Shown here: positions 43,804-53,055 of the stretch, piece after piece
How the letters are laid out: each line of letters opens with the position of its first letter
Position numbering within the stretch: position 1 is the stretch's first letter
Assembly: GCF_009932355.1 (NCBI RefSeq)
Contig: NZ_LEKU01000005.1
Location: forward strand, 1-64,000
From: Riemerella anatipestifer_E
GTDB lineage: Bacteria > Bacteroidota > Bacteroidia > Flavobacteriales > Weeksellaceae
Reading direction: 5' to 3'
DNA: 64,000 nucleotides
Notes under the pieces: model-generated
The model's input: the letters and a program-made list of their open reading frames with translations, nothing else
What the model was told of the DNA's origin: nothing
Databases searched by the model: none
Program-made: the position numbers and the translations under genes

Positions 43804-45882
43804 ATGAAAAGAGGAGTTATATTAATTTTATTACATTTACCTGTTTTAAGTTTTACACAAGAACTCAAGACAGATTCTGTTGCAAAAGCTAAGGAAATTC
43901 AAGAAGTTATTATTAAATCTCAACGCAAGAAGCAGTATAATGACCACGCTGCCTATACCTTTGATAAAGCAGCTCTGGAGAAAGCTAATAATGCTAAGGA
44001 TTTGTTGGTAACACTTCCAGAGTTGGTGCACGACCCTATAAATAATTCTACCAAAAGTATCCGTGGAGGAAAAACCTTGTTCCTTATCAATGGTATAGAA
44101 GCTACCGAAGCCCAAATAAGGAGTGTTGCCCCAACTAATGTGGTACGAGTGGAGTACTATGATATTCCTCCTGCTCGTTGGGCAAACCGTGCCGATGTGG
44201 TTGTAAATATGATTACTAGAAATCCAGAATTAGGCTACTCTTACGGGGCAGATATTACTTCCGCTCTTACTACGGGTTTCTTGAACGGAATGGTCTATGC
44301 CAATTATACCAAAGGTAAAAATGATTTTGGACTGGAGTATAGCTTGAATATTAGGGAATATAATGATAGAAGAACAAAAAAAATACTGACATATAATATC
44401 AATGGGATACATTATTCTTCTGAAATACTAGGAAGAGATGCATTTGGCTATACGAATCAGGATATAGCATTGCGTTATACCCGTGTAGAGCCAGAGAGAT
44501 ATACTTTCCAAGCCAAGTTTAGTATTTTCCCATTCACTTATCATAATGAAGGAGAGTCTTCTAATCTGTTTACCCAGACAAATATAATGAACAGGCATCA
44601 AGTTAAGGATAATTCATCAGAGCAATACACAAGCCCTACGATAGATCTTTACTATTCTAAAAATTTAGGTAAAAAAGATGAGCTGATTTTCAACTTTGTA
44701 GGCTCTTATTATAAGACCAATTCTAATCAATATCGTAGAGAATGGAACACCTCTAGTAACACTGAAGTTTTCCTCAATGATATGAAACTAAATTCAATAC
44801 AAACAGGAGTTGTAGGAGAGGTTGCTCACAGCCATAGGTTTGAAAAAGGTAAATTAACGAATGGTTACCGTTTAACCAATACTAATGTGGATAATCAGCT
44901 TAATAATATACTAGGAGCTTCTCAATTTGAAGTAAACTATTTGGAACAGTACTTTTATACAGAGTATAATGGGAAATGGGATAAACTTGGCTATCGTTTG
45001 GGTATAGGAGCTAATAATATACAGAATAAAACAACTACTAGTTTTACTAATGACTGGGCATTAACTCCGAAGTTAGTTTTGTCTTATGCTCTGGGGGATA
45101 AACAATCTTTTCGTTTCTTCAGCAGCTATAAAAATATAAATCCAAGTGGAGAAATGATGAGTCCTAACTTAGAGCAAACGATGCCTAATTTATTCCGTTC
45201 AGGGAATCCAGATTTAAAACCTCAAAGGCAATTTAGGAACCAATTAAATTATTCTTTCAATAGTAAATATTTTGATTTAAATACTATAGGGTTTTATAAT
45301 AATGTTAGAAATTATTTTGCTCAATTTTATCAAGAAAATTCTAGACTTGGGGGATATGTGCTTAACTACCAAAATATACCATTTTATAGAGAAACGGGAG
45401 TAGCTATAATAGGTTCGGTAAAACCTTTTGCTAATGATTTATTAGTGTTACGACTATATCTACAGCCAACTTCTATGTTAATGGAAACGCAGGAAGGAAA
45501 CAAAACAAAGGTAAGCTATGTTAGGAATAATTTTACGCTGACTTCCAGATATAAACAATGGAGTTTGACCTATCAATTTAATATTCCAGTTTATAGTGTT
45601 GGTGGATCTTTTCTTAATACAGAAGAAAATAAGAATGATTTGTTTTTGGCGTATCAGTTAGGAAATTGGAAACTATCTACAGGAATGTATTTTATGGGGG
45701 TACCTGCACAATATAAAATGAAAACATTAGATTTTAGTCCAGTACAGAATGAATCTAATACACAAATTTTTGATTGTAAAAATATGTTTGTGCTAGGAGT
45801 GTCCTATGATTTTTCTTTAGGGAAGAAGCTACAAATACAAAAGAAACTGGATAATCAGACTAGTGGAGCAGTAACTTTTTAG
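43804..45882 (+). CDS. TonB-dependent-receptor-like outer-membrane protein of the RiPP locus
   Basis: A 692-residue outer-membrane protein with signal peptide MKRGVILILLHLPVLSFTQ. The plug region has IQEVIIKSQRKKQY (TonB-box-like), LLVTLPELVHDPINNSTKSI and TLFLINGIEATEAQI. A Tyr/Asn/Phe-rich barrel runs to the end, of the CarboxypepD-less TonB-dependent kind. It starts 21 bases after the exporter stop, in the same transcript. It may serve as outer-membrane exit, as an uptake receptor for a scavenging peptide, or as an immunity-related protein; the sequence does not decide. Gene order places its function with the peptide. Confidence 0.88.
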   Translation: MKRGVILILLHLPVLSFTQELKTDSVAKAKEIQEVIIKSQRKKQYNDHAAYTFDKAALEKANNAKDLLVTLPELVHDPINNSTKSIRGGKTLFLINGIEATEAQIRSVAPTNVVRVEYYDIPPARWANRADVVVNMITRNPELGYSYGADITSALTTGFLNGMVYANYTKGKNDFGLEYSLNIREYNDRRTKKILTYNINGIHYSSEILGRDAFGYTNQDIALRYTRVEPERYTFQAKFSIFPFTYHNEGESSNLFTQTNIMNRHQVKDNSSEQYTSPTIDLYYSKNLGKKDELIFNFVGSYYKTNSNQYRREWNTSSNTEVFLNDMKLNSIQTGVVGEVAHSHRFEKGKLTNGYRLTNTNVDNQLNNILGASQFEVNYLEQYFYTEYNGKWDKLGYRLGIGANNIQNKTTTSFTNDWALTPKLVLSYALGDKQSFRFFSSYKNINPSGEMMSPNLEQTMPNLFRSGNPDLKPQRQFRNQLNYSFNSKYFDLNTIGFYNNVRNYFAQFYQENSRLGGYVLNYQNIPFYRETGVAIIGSVKPFANDLLVLRLYLQPTSMLMETQEGNKTKVSYVRNNFTLTSRYKQWSLTYQFNIPVYSVGGSFLNTEENKNDLFLAYQLGNWKLSTGMYFMGVPAQYKMKTLDFSPVQNESNTQIFDCKNMFVLGVSYDFSLGKKLQIQKKLDNQTSGAVTF

Positions 45883-45910
45883 AGAGGGTTTAAGCCTTAA
45901 ATCCTCTCTA
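45880..45910. terminator. hairpin at the end of the RiPP operon
   Basis: Stem of about 15 pairs, TAGAGAGGGTTTAAG (45880-45894) with 45896-45910, overlapping the last stop codon. Flanked by T-run and A-run on the two sides, so it probably helps end both convergent transcripts, though the loop is very small. Confidence 0.5.
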
Positions 45911-45937
45911 AAAAAACTATTGATAGGAGGCAAATTA

Positions 45938-46255
45938 CTATCCTCCAATGGCATCTTTTACATTATGCCAAGAGCCTCCGTTAATTACATTTTCTATACC
46001 GTTTTGTTGTAGTAGGCTTTTGGCTTGTCCGCTACGCCCACCACTTAGGCAGAAAACCACGATTTTATCTTTTCCTTTAAATTTAGAAATTTGAGAACTT
46101 ATTTTATCCAAAGGGATATTTACTGCACCTTTAACACTGCCACTAGCAAACTCCGAAGCAGACCTTACATCTACTAGAAAAGCTCCTTGCTCCACTGCTT
46201 CTTTTATATCTTGTGAGCTAGTAGATGAAAACATATTTTTAAACATTCCAAACAT
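45938..46255 (-). CDS. rhodanese-like domain protein
   Basis: A 105-residue cytosolic single-domain rhodanese. Active-site Cys69 is in VVFCLSGGRSGQAK, and DVRSASEFASGSVKGAVNIP is the family's N-terminal block. Sulfurtransferase or sulfur-carrier role; partner unknown. A TGTAAC-N4-GTTACA palindrome lies 75 bases upstream on the minus-strand promoter side (46330-46345), also found ahead of the diheme lipoprotein, suggesting shared redox-type control. Confidence 0.9.
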   Translation of the reverse strand: MFGMFKNMFSSTSSQDIKEAVEQGAFLVDVRSASEFASGSVKGAVNIPLDKISSQISKFKGKDKIVVFCLSGGRSGQAKSLLQQNGIENVINGGSWHNVKDAIGG

Positions 46256-46329
46256 ATAGTTAAATTTTTTAGTTAAACTTTAATTTGATTATTTCTCCGA
46301 CAAAGGAAGGCTAATCTAGCTTAACTAAC

Positions 46330-46345
46330 TGTAACTTGGGTTACA
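46330..46345. promoter_or_regulatory. CRP/FNR-type operator upstream of the rhodanese gene
   Basis: TGTAAC-TTGG-GTTACA, a perfect 6+4+6 palindrome of CRP/FNR-family style. The same half-sites with the same spacing occur at 58244-58259. Confidence 0.65.
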
Positions 46346-46377
46346 TATTTGGAAAACGGAACTTAAGTCTATCTAAA

Positions 46378-47646
46378 CTAAGTGTAGTACTTTTCTAAGA
46401 ATGCAAAAAACTCGTTCATTCTATAAAAGTTATTGAGGGTTAAAAATAAGGTCATCAATCCTAAAAGCAACTGAAGCCCTAGTGTGGCATTGGTATTTTT
46501 TCGGTAAGAATGTAAAAGCCACCCCAAAATTAGAGGAATAACGAATACAAAATGCCCTCCGTAGATGTAGGAAGTATGTAACCCGAATTTTAGGACACAA
46601 TGTATCATAATATCTACAAGAAAAGACAGCATCAGAACTTGAACGAGCGGCTTTCTGAACCCTCTTAAATATCCCCAAATAACGAGTATAAAAAGCAACC
46701 CCACAAATGCATAAGAGAGGTTAGAGGTATAGACTTCCATAAATAAGGCTTTGTAGTGGAAGTTGTGTTTGTTGTGATAATCTCTTATAATAAAACTAGG
46801 GAATAACACATTGCCACCCCAAAACCAAGAAACTACCATATCCCAAATAGGCAGGAGTTTCGGTTGCGAAAACCTTTCGTACTGTTGCCCTGTTTTATCT
46901 AAAAATGCAGAAAACTGAAAATTCATTCGATACATAAAAAGTAGTAAAAATACTCCTACCGAAAGTCCCACCTTTGCCACCGCATTCGCTAAGTGTTTGA
47001 TGTTGTTGTACCATTTCCTTTCAAACAAAATAGGGATATAGACTTTAACAATATTGGTAATAGTGAGCCCTCCTATCGCCAAGCTACTTAGGCATAGCAT
47101 TCCCCAAGAGAGCGTTCTTTTTTGTGTGAGCCTCAAGGCAGCATAGTAGGTAAATCCGCTTAGAAACAAAAGGCTGTAAGTATAGGTTTCTGGTGTGAAG
47201 GACAGCATAATGTTGGTACTAAATAAACTGAAAAATACCACTAAAATAAGACTGCTAGCCAATGACAGCTGAATGATGTTTTTAAGATATTTAAAAATAA
47301 AAACCATAGTCCAACTAATGGCTAGGCTACTCAATAGGGCAAGACTTAGCCTAAAGAGATGATTTTTCTGTCCGCTAGAAATCCAAAGGGAGAACTCTCT
47401 AATCACATCAAAAAAATAGTTGGATAGAGGGTGTCTTTCGTACCCGCCACCTGTCATTACAATAGCCCTGTTGTCAAAACTAAAATAGGCGTCCCAAGGG
47501 ATTCTGTCATCAAATACAATGGTGGAAGTTAAGGCAATATGCCCCGCCAAAATACCATACGCCACAAGGAAGAAAATAAACAAAGCCCACTCCACCCACG
47601 AGCTAGGGCAACTTTGTTTTAGAAAGCCATAAAATTTAGATTTCAT
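46378..47646 (-). CDS. multi-pass membrane protein, GT-C glycosyltransferase-like
   Basis: A 422-residue inner-membrane protein with about ten predicted helices. After TM1 comes a long loop with acidic and His residues (IVFDDRIPWDAYFSFDNRA; GGGYERHPLSNYFF), the arrangement seen in GT-C glycosyltransferases and PMT-like proteins, where Asp residues of the first loop are catalytic. It may belong to a Bacteroidota domain of unknown function (DUF6080-like), which I cannot verify. It may transfer a sugar from a lipid carrier, but this is inference. It lies alone between the rhodanese and selO genes. Confidence 0.7.
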   Translation of the reverse strand: MKSKFYGFLKQSCPSSWVEWALFIFFLVAYGILAGHIALTSTIVFDDRIPWDAYFSFDNRAIVMTGGGYERHPLSNYFFDVIREFSLWISSGQKNHLFRLSLALLSSLAISWTMVFIFKYLKNIIQLSLASSLILVVFFSLFSTNIMLSFTPETYTYSLLFLSGFTYYAALRLTQKRTLSWGMLCLSSLAIGGLTITNIVKVYIPILFERKWYNNIKHLANAVAKVGLSVGVFLLLFMYRMNFQFSAFLDKTGQQYERFSQPKLLPIWDMVVSWFWGGNVLFPSFIIRDYHNKHNFHYKALFMEVYTSNLSYAFVGLLFILVIWGYLRGFRKPLVQVLMLSFLVDIMIHCVLKFGLHTSYIYGGHFVFVIPLILGWLLHSYRKNTNATLGLQLLLGLMTLFLTLNNFYRMNEFFAFLEKYYT

Positions 47647-47685
47647 TACAGTTTTACCAAAATTTCCGCAAAAATACTCTAATTG

Positions 47686-49218
47686 TTAAGAACTGCAAGA
47701 CAAAGTAGAGCAACCCACCACCTCATCGTATTTTTTGGGTCTTTTAACGCTCCATTCTGGGAATGTTTCTTGGTAAGGATTTTTAAGAGCGGTAAGGAGT
47801 TGATTAAAGTAGCTGATGTTCCCCTTATTAAGCTCCTCTATACACTCGTGTAGAAGGTAGTTTCTGAGGGTAAATTTGGGGTTGTTTTGACTCATTAGAG
47901 TAAGTCTTTCGTTGGGGAAGATTTTGTTTAAAACCAATCGGTTTTGGTAGGAGATTATCCATTGATTGAGGCGTTGTAGGTCTTCCGTATGGAGAGATTT
48001 ATAAGAAATATCCTGCCAGTTGATTTGATGAACATCTTTCTCCAATGCAATGAAAAATAAAGTGTAGTCTAGCTTTAGTGAAGTCATTAGATTTTGCCAA
48101 TCTGTAAAGAAATCTACATCGGTATCTTTCATAAAAGCATCCAATCCCATTTTAGAACACATCATTTGGTCGTATTGACTCCAAAAATTAGTGCCAAAAT
48201 CTTCCAAAGTTTGCTCAATAAAATCCACATCGTTTATCAGAGGAAATAAAGCATTGCCTAGTTGCCAAAGATTCCATTGTGCCATTTCAGCTTGCCTTCC
48301 AAAAGCATAACGCCTACCAGGTAAATCGGTAGTGTTAGGCGTGAAATTCAAATCGTATTCATCTAACATAGAGAATGGCCCGTAGTCTATACTAAGTCCA
48401 AGAATACTCATGTTATCAGTATTCATCACGCCGTGGGTAAAGCCTACTCTTTGCCATTCTACCATAAGTTTGGTGGTTGTTTCAGCAATTTTTTTGAAAA
48501 ACTGATGATAAGGTTGAGGTTCATCTGTTTTTATTTCACGGAAATAGCGTTGAATACAGAAGTCGGCTAGATTTTTCAGAGTGTCTATTTCGTTTTGGGC
48601 TGCCAATAGCTGGAAGTGTCCAAACCTTATAAATGAGGGAGAGGTTCGTATAACTACAGCTCCTTTTTCTTGTTTAGGATTGCCGTTGTAGAGTATATCT
48701 CTTGTTACCATTTCTCCTGTTTCGGCGAGAGAAAGGGCTCTAGTAGTAGGTACACCTAGATGGTGCATTGCTTCGCTCATTAGATATTCTCTCACAGAGG
48801 AACGGAGCACTGCTCGCCCATCTGCAAATCTAGAGTAGGGCGTTGCTCCTGCACCTTTCCATTGGATTTCGGTGGTTTCTCCGCTAGTGTTTTGTATTTC
48901 TCCTGCCAATATCGCTCTGCCGTCCCCCAATTGCCCAGCCCATTGCCCAAACTGATGCCCAGCATAGGCAGTAGCATAGGTTCTGATGTTTTTAGGTAAA
49001 TCTTGGGCGGCTAAAAAAGTCTCGTCTTTGGGTTCAAAAGAACCTAAGCCTATGTCGTTAGAAAGCTCTTGATTGAAAGCGATAGTTTTGTAGTTAGTAA
49101 ATAGGGCAGGTTCTACCGTAGCAAAAAGCATTTTTGGAGTTTGCCTTTGCATGGTATCACCAGAAAAATCGCCAGGGAATTGGTCTAAAAAAGGTTGAGT
49201 GATGAGGTGTATGTTCAT
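47686..49218 (-). CDS. selO: protein adenylyltransferase SelO (YdiU family)
   Basis: A 510-residue pseudokinase-fold enzyme that transfers AMP from ATP to protein Ser/Thr/Tyr. Family blocks are YAGHQFGQWAGQLGDGRAI and HGVMNTDNMSILGLSIDYGPF, the metal-binding part. The C-terminus ends VGCSTLSCSS, where the Cys cluster replaces the selenocysteine of animal SelO and is thought to tune activity by disulfide formation. Length matches the bacterial family. It stands alone. Confidence 0.95.
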   Translation of the reverse strand: MNIHLITQPFLDQFPGDFSGDTMQRQTPKMLFATVEPALFTNYKTIAFNQELSNDIGLGSFEPKDETFLAAQDLPKNIRTYATAYAGHQFGQWAGQLGDGRAILAGEIQNTSGETTEIQWKGAGATPYSRFADGRAVLRSSVREYLMSEAMHHLGVPTTRALSLAETGEMVTRDILYNGNPKQEKGAVVIRTSPSFIRFGHFQLLAAQNEIDTLKNLADFCIQRYFREIKTDEPQPYHQFFKKIAETTTKLMVEWQRVGFTHGVMNTDNMSILGLSIDYGPFSMLDEYDLNFTPNTTDLPGRRYAFGRQAEMAQWNLWQLGNALFPLINDVDFIEQTLEDFGTNFWSQYDQMMCSKMGLDAFMKDTDVDFFTDWQNLMTSLKLDYTLFFIALEKDVHQINWQDISYKSLHTEDLQRLNQWIISYQNRLVLNKIFPNERLTLMSQNNPKFTLRNYLLHECIEELNKGNISYFNQLLTALKNPYQETFPEWSVKRPKKYDEVVGCSTLSCSS

Positions 49219-49280
49219 TTAATTTATATCAAAAATAATGGGGTAAAGTTAAGTAATTTACCCCATTAAGTTTTTTTGAT

Positions 49281-51439
49281 TTAGTTGGCTCTGTTTTTTT
49301 CCTCTTGGTTTCCAGAAGCACGGGAGCTTACCGATATTTTATTGTTACCAAACTTATAGTTGAGAGAAAATCTCACATATTGAGAGTCATAGTATTGTGA
49401 AAAAGATTGTAATATGCCTTGAGACACCTCTTTATAAGTGTATTGCTGGCTTCGGAATATATCATTAAAATTAAGTCCTAAAATTAGATTTTTGTTTAAT
49501 AATAAATACTTAAAACCAATGTCTAGTGAAGAGTATTCACTCATAGTACCTATCCCTTTTGAAGGAAGAGAATACTCGTAATTTAGGCTGGCAAACAGTG
49601 TCTTTTTAGAATTGAGTGTAAAGGTATTTCTAGAGATTGTATAGCCACTCCAACCAGAATATTTGTGGTTAGAATAGATTTCTATATAAGGTTTTGTTTC
49701 TGAGTAAGAAGCGTTTATTTCTGCAGAGGCTTCCCACCAACTAAACGGTTTGTAATTGATGCTAATAGAACCACCAGTAAACATATCATTAGAAATGTTT
49801 TCGTACCTCATAACTGTGATATTCTCTGCAACATTGTGTCTAGAGATTTGGGCGGTATTATCTATATATTTTCCATAAAATAGTTGAAAGTTAAGCAGGC
49901 TTTTATAAGCATAATTAAATTCTACATTGTTTATAAAGATGGGTTGTAAAAATGGATTTCCTGTGGTATAAGATTTTGGAGTTTCGTACCATCTAGCTGG
50001 ATTTAATGAGACCCAAGAAGGTCGCCCTATACGCCTACCATAGTTAGCAGAGAAAGAGTGATTTTCGTTAGGCTTATACATAATGTAGAGGGTTGGGAAC
50101 AGTTTGGCATAATTTCTTTGGGTAATTTCGTTAGTAGAAATAGAGTTAGCATTGGTTTGAGTGGCTTCTCCACGAAGTCCAACCTTGGTTTCCCATTTTT
50201 CTCCAAAAGATTTAGAAGCACTAAAGTATAACGCCTGTATATTTTCGGTATATTCAAAGTGGTCTTTTTGAGAAAGAATTAAATTGTTATTGTCTTTATT
50301 AAAGAAATTTATATCTACTAAGTTTTTAGTTTTAGTAGAAGCTGCTCTACCTCCAAAGGACAAATTAGCCCAAGATAAAGGTATTTCAAAATCAGTTTTG
50401 ATGGAATAGTTCTTTACATTTTGATGTGAATTGTTTTGAGAATATTGTGTTTCTGAAGTCGCAGGAATAAAATCTTGTAATAAAGAGGTGAAATGATTAG
50501 CGCTAGGATTAGTCATATCAAAATAATCTGCATCTACAGACAACTTTTTACCATTGTTACCTAGTTTCTGAGTATAATTAAGGTTTAGAGAGATGTTGCT
50601 AGGCGTTCCTTGAGATAGCCCCTCCGTTTTGTAGTAATGAATTAAATAATGGTCGCTGTACCTTCTCGCAAAATTATCTGCAAATTCATCGGAGTATCTA
50701 TCTGTAAAAGAGCCCATAAATTGCAACCCTAGACTACTTTTATCTGTAAAGGCGTATTCTAAATTTAGTAAAGTACCCCAGTTTTTTCTATGGGTACGAT
50801 TAAAGAGTTTATTGTTCCATTGGTAATCGGGATAATCGTAGAATATATCGTTAGTATAGAGGTTTCTTCCGTAGCTATAATTAACATCTACTAGGGCAGA
50901 AAATTTATCTTTTTTATAATTGAAGTTAGCACCGTGTACTAATCTTTCGTAGGTGGCTTGCTGATAGCTAGAGCGTAGTGTAGCACTCCAGTTATTTTGT
51001 TTAGAGCGTTTGAGTTGTATGTTAATGAGTCCACTATTTCCTTCGGCTTCGTATTTTGACGGAGGGTTGGTAATAACTTCTATCTTTAAGATATTGGCAG
51101 AAGGTATAGACTTTAGATAATCTTGTAGAGCCTCTCCAGAGAGTTGAGTTATCTTATCATTTATCATCACCCTAACGCTGCTTTTACCTACAAGTTGTAT
51201 ATTGTCTCCTTGTATTCTTACACTAGGAGTCGCTTTCAGTGCGTCCAAAGCATCACCTCCCACTACAGCAACGGCGTTTTCTACATTAAAAATTAATCTG
51301 TCTACCTTTCTTTCTACAAGTTTTTTTGAGCTTTGAGTTCTACGGTTTGGATTTCTTTTTCTATACTGTCCTGTTTCTGTTGTTGAGCGTTAGCCATACC
51401 AAAACAGATAAACGATATTATAATGATGAGTCTTTTCAC
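49281..51439 (-). pseudogene. TonB-dependent receptor / outer-membrane barrel gene disrupted by a frameshift
   Basis: The gene begins with a GTG at 51439 and a signal peptide (KRLIIIISFICFGMANAQQ), but stops at 51314 after 41 codons. A run of seven T on the plus strand (51321-51327, A7 in the message) is one base too short. With eight A the frame would continue as KAQKKLVERKVDRLIFNVEN, the usual N-terminus of this family, and join the long frame that ends at 49281. The remainder has the plug (GGDALDALKATPSVRIQG, MINDKITQLSG) and a complete barrel of OMP_b-brl_3 type. It may be a real inactivation, a phase-variable homopolymer, or a sequencing error. The 660-residue 3' frame could in principle be read from the GTG at 51263, but without a signal peptide. 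Confidence 0.88.
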
Positions 51440-51605
51440 GGTAGTTTATATTAGTTTTAAGTTTTGTTGCCGAAGTTAAATAAAATTGATTATTTGTGCA
51501 ATAGCTTATAATAAAGATGGTTAGCGAGGTATGAAAACTCCACTCTTCCTATTTCATAAATCATAAGTAAATGCTTACTTTTGTGGCAAAAATAAATCAT
51601 TAGCA

Positions 51606-52802
51606 ATGCCAAAAATATCAAACAGAGCAGCCAATATGCCTGCTTCCCCTATCCGAAAATTAGTACCTTACGCTTTAGCAGCAAAACAAAGAGGAACTAA
51701 AGTCTATCACCTTAATATAGGTCAGCCCGATATAGAAACGCCAGAAACAGCACTAGCAGAACTGCAAAAGATTGACTTAAAGGTGCTAGAGTATTCGCTT
51801 TCAGAAGGTAACTTAGAGTATAGAAAGGCTTTAGAAAACTACTACCATAGTTTGGGCTTTACAGACTTAACAACAGATAACTTCATTGTTACCAATGGTG
51901 GTTCGGAGGCGTTGAACTTCGCACTTTCTACTTTATGTGATGAGGGAGATGAAATCATCATTCCAGAGCCTTATTATGCCAATTATAACGGTTTTTCTAA
52001 CCATATCAATGCTAAAGTGGTAGCGGTGCCGTCTTCCATAGAGAGCGGTTTTGCACTACCGAGCATAGAAGAATTTGAGAAAAAAATTACCGATAAAACC
52101 AGAGCGATACTCATTTGTAACCCAGGCAACCCAACAGGTTATCTTTACACCAAAGAAGAGTTGAAAAGACTTGCCGAAATTGCCCTTAAACATGATATTG
52201 TAGTTATTTCTGATGAGGTTTACCGTGAATATGTTTACGATGGAGAGAAACAGACTTCGATGTTGGAGTTTCCTGAACTAGCAGAGAACTGTATTATCAT
52301 AGACTCCGAGTCTAAAAGATACTCTATGTGTGGGGTAAGGATTGGCTTTATGGTTACTCGCTCTAAAGTGATTAAAGACGCTGCGATGAAGTTTGCTCAA
52401 GCAAGGTTAAGTCCTGTATTGCTAGGACAGATTATTGCAGCTAAGGCTCACCAAAACGACACGGCTTATATCCAAAGTGTAAGAGAAGAATACACCAAAA
52501 GAAGAAACCTTTTAGTACAACTACTTAACGAGATACCAGGAGTTAATTGTCCGATGCCAAAAGGAGCATTTTATTGTATGGCAGAGCTTCCTATAGACGA
52601 TGCCGATAAATTTGCACAATGGCTATTGGAGTCTTACTCTCATAACAACGAAACCATTATGGTGGCTCCAGCAGGAGGGTTTTATTCTAACCCAGAGTTA
52701 GGTAAAAAACAAGTGAGAATAGCCTATGTTCTCAAAGAAGAAGATTTGAAAAGAAGTGCAGAATTGCTTAAAGATGCACTAGAAAAATATCAAGCTTTGT
52801 AG
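51606..52802 (+). CDS. PLP-dependent aminotransferase, class I/II (aspartate aminotransferase-like)
   Basis: A 398-residue fold-type I aminotransferase. Cofactor-binding blocks are VTNGGSEALNFAL, the CNPGNPTGYLYTKEEL loop, VISDEVYREYVYDG (Asp and Tyr contacts), and DSESKRYSMCGVRIGF with the PLP lysine. AGGFYSNPELGKKQVRIAYV supplies the substrate-carboxylate Arg. The amino-acid substrate is uncertain; aspartate or aromatic residues are common in this group. Single gene with a downstream terminator. Confidence 0.9.
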   Translation: MPKISNRAANMPASPIRKLVPYALAAKQRGTKVYHLNIGQPDIETPETALAELQKIDLKVLEYSLSEGNLEYRKALENYYHSLGFTDLTTDNFIVTNGGSEALNFALSTLCDEGDEIIIPEPYYANYNGFSNHINAKVVAVPSSIESGFALPSIEEFEKKITDKTRAILICNPGNPTGYLYTKEELKRLAEIALKHDIVVISDEVYREYVYDGEKQTSMLEFPELAENCIIIDSESKRYSMCGVRIGFMVTRSKVIKDAAMKFAQARLSPVLLGQIIAAKAHQNDTAYIQSVREEYTKRRNLLVQLLNEIPGVNCPMPKGAFYCMAELPIDDADKFAQWLLESYSHNNETIMVAPAGGFYSNPELGKKQVRIAYVLKEEDLKRSAELLKDALEKYQAL

Positions 52803-52819
52803 ATAAAATTTTAGTTTGC

Positions 52820-52855
52820 AAAAGCCGAGAGTTGTTTAGACTTTCGGCTTTTTAT
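52820..52855 (+). terminator. aminotransferase terminator
   Basis: Twelve-base stem AAAAGCCGAGAG (52820-52831) with 52841-52852 (one G:U pair), ending in a T-run. Confidence 0.88.
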
Positions 52856-53055
52856 TTTATCTTCCTCAGATTGAAAATAGGAGGAAATTGAATTTGAACT
52901 CGTCTAAGTGTTTTACTGATGTGTTGGGGTGTTTTTCAATTGGTAGTAACTTTTTTATAAATAATGAGAAACAGCAGGTCTTGTATAGGTTTTATTATCA
53001 GTATTTTTTTGTATTTTAGCGAACTATTTTTAGAAAAAGCAAATTTTTTATTGAG

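Noticed and set aside
49281..51263. Intact 660-residue outer-membrane protein starting at 51263
   Set aside because: The start would be a GTG in the middle of the plug and without a signal peptide. The signal peptide exists upstream in another frame, so a frameshift is the better reading.
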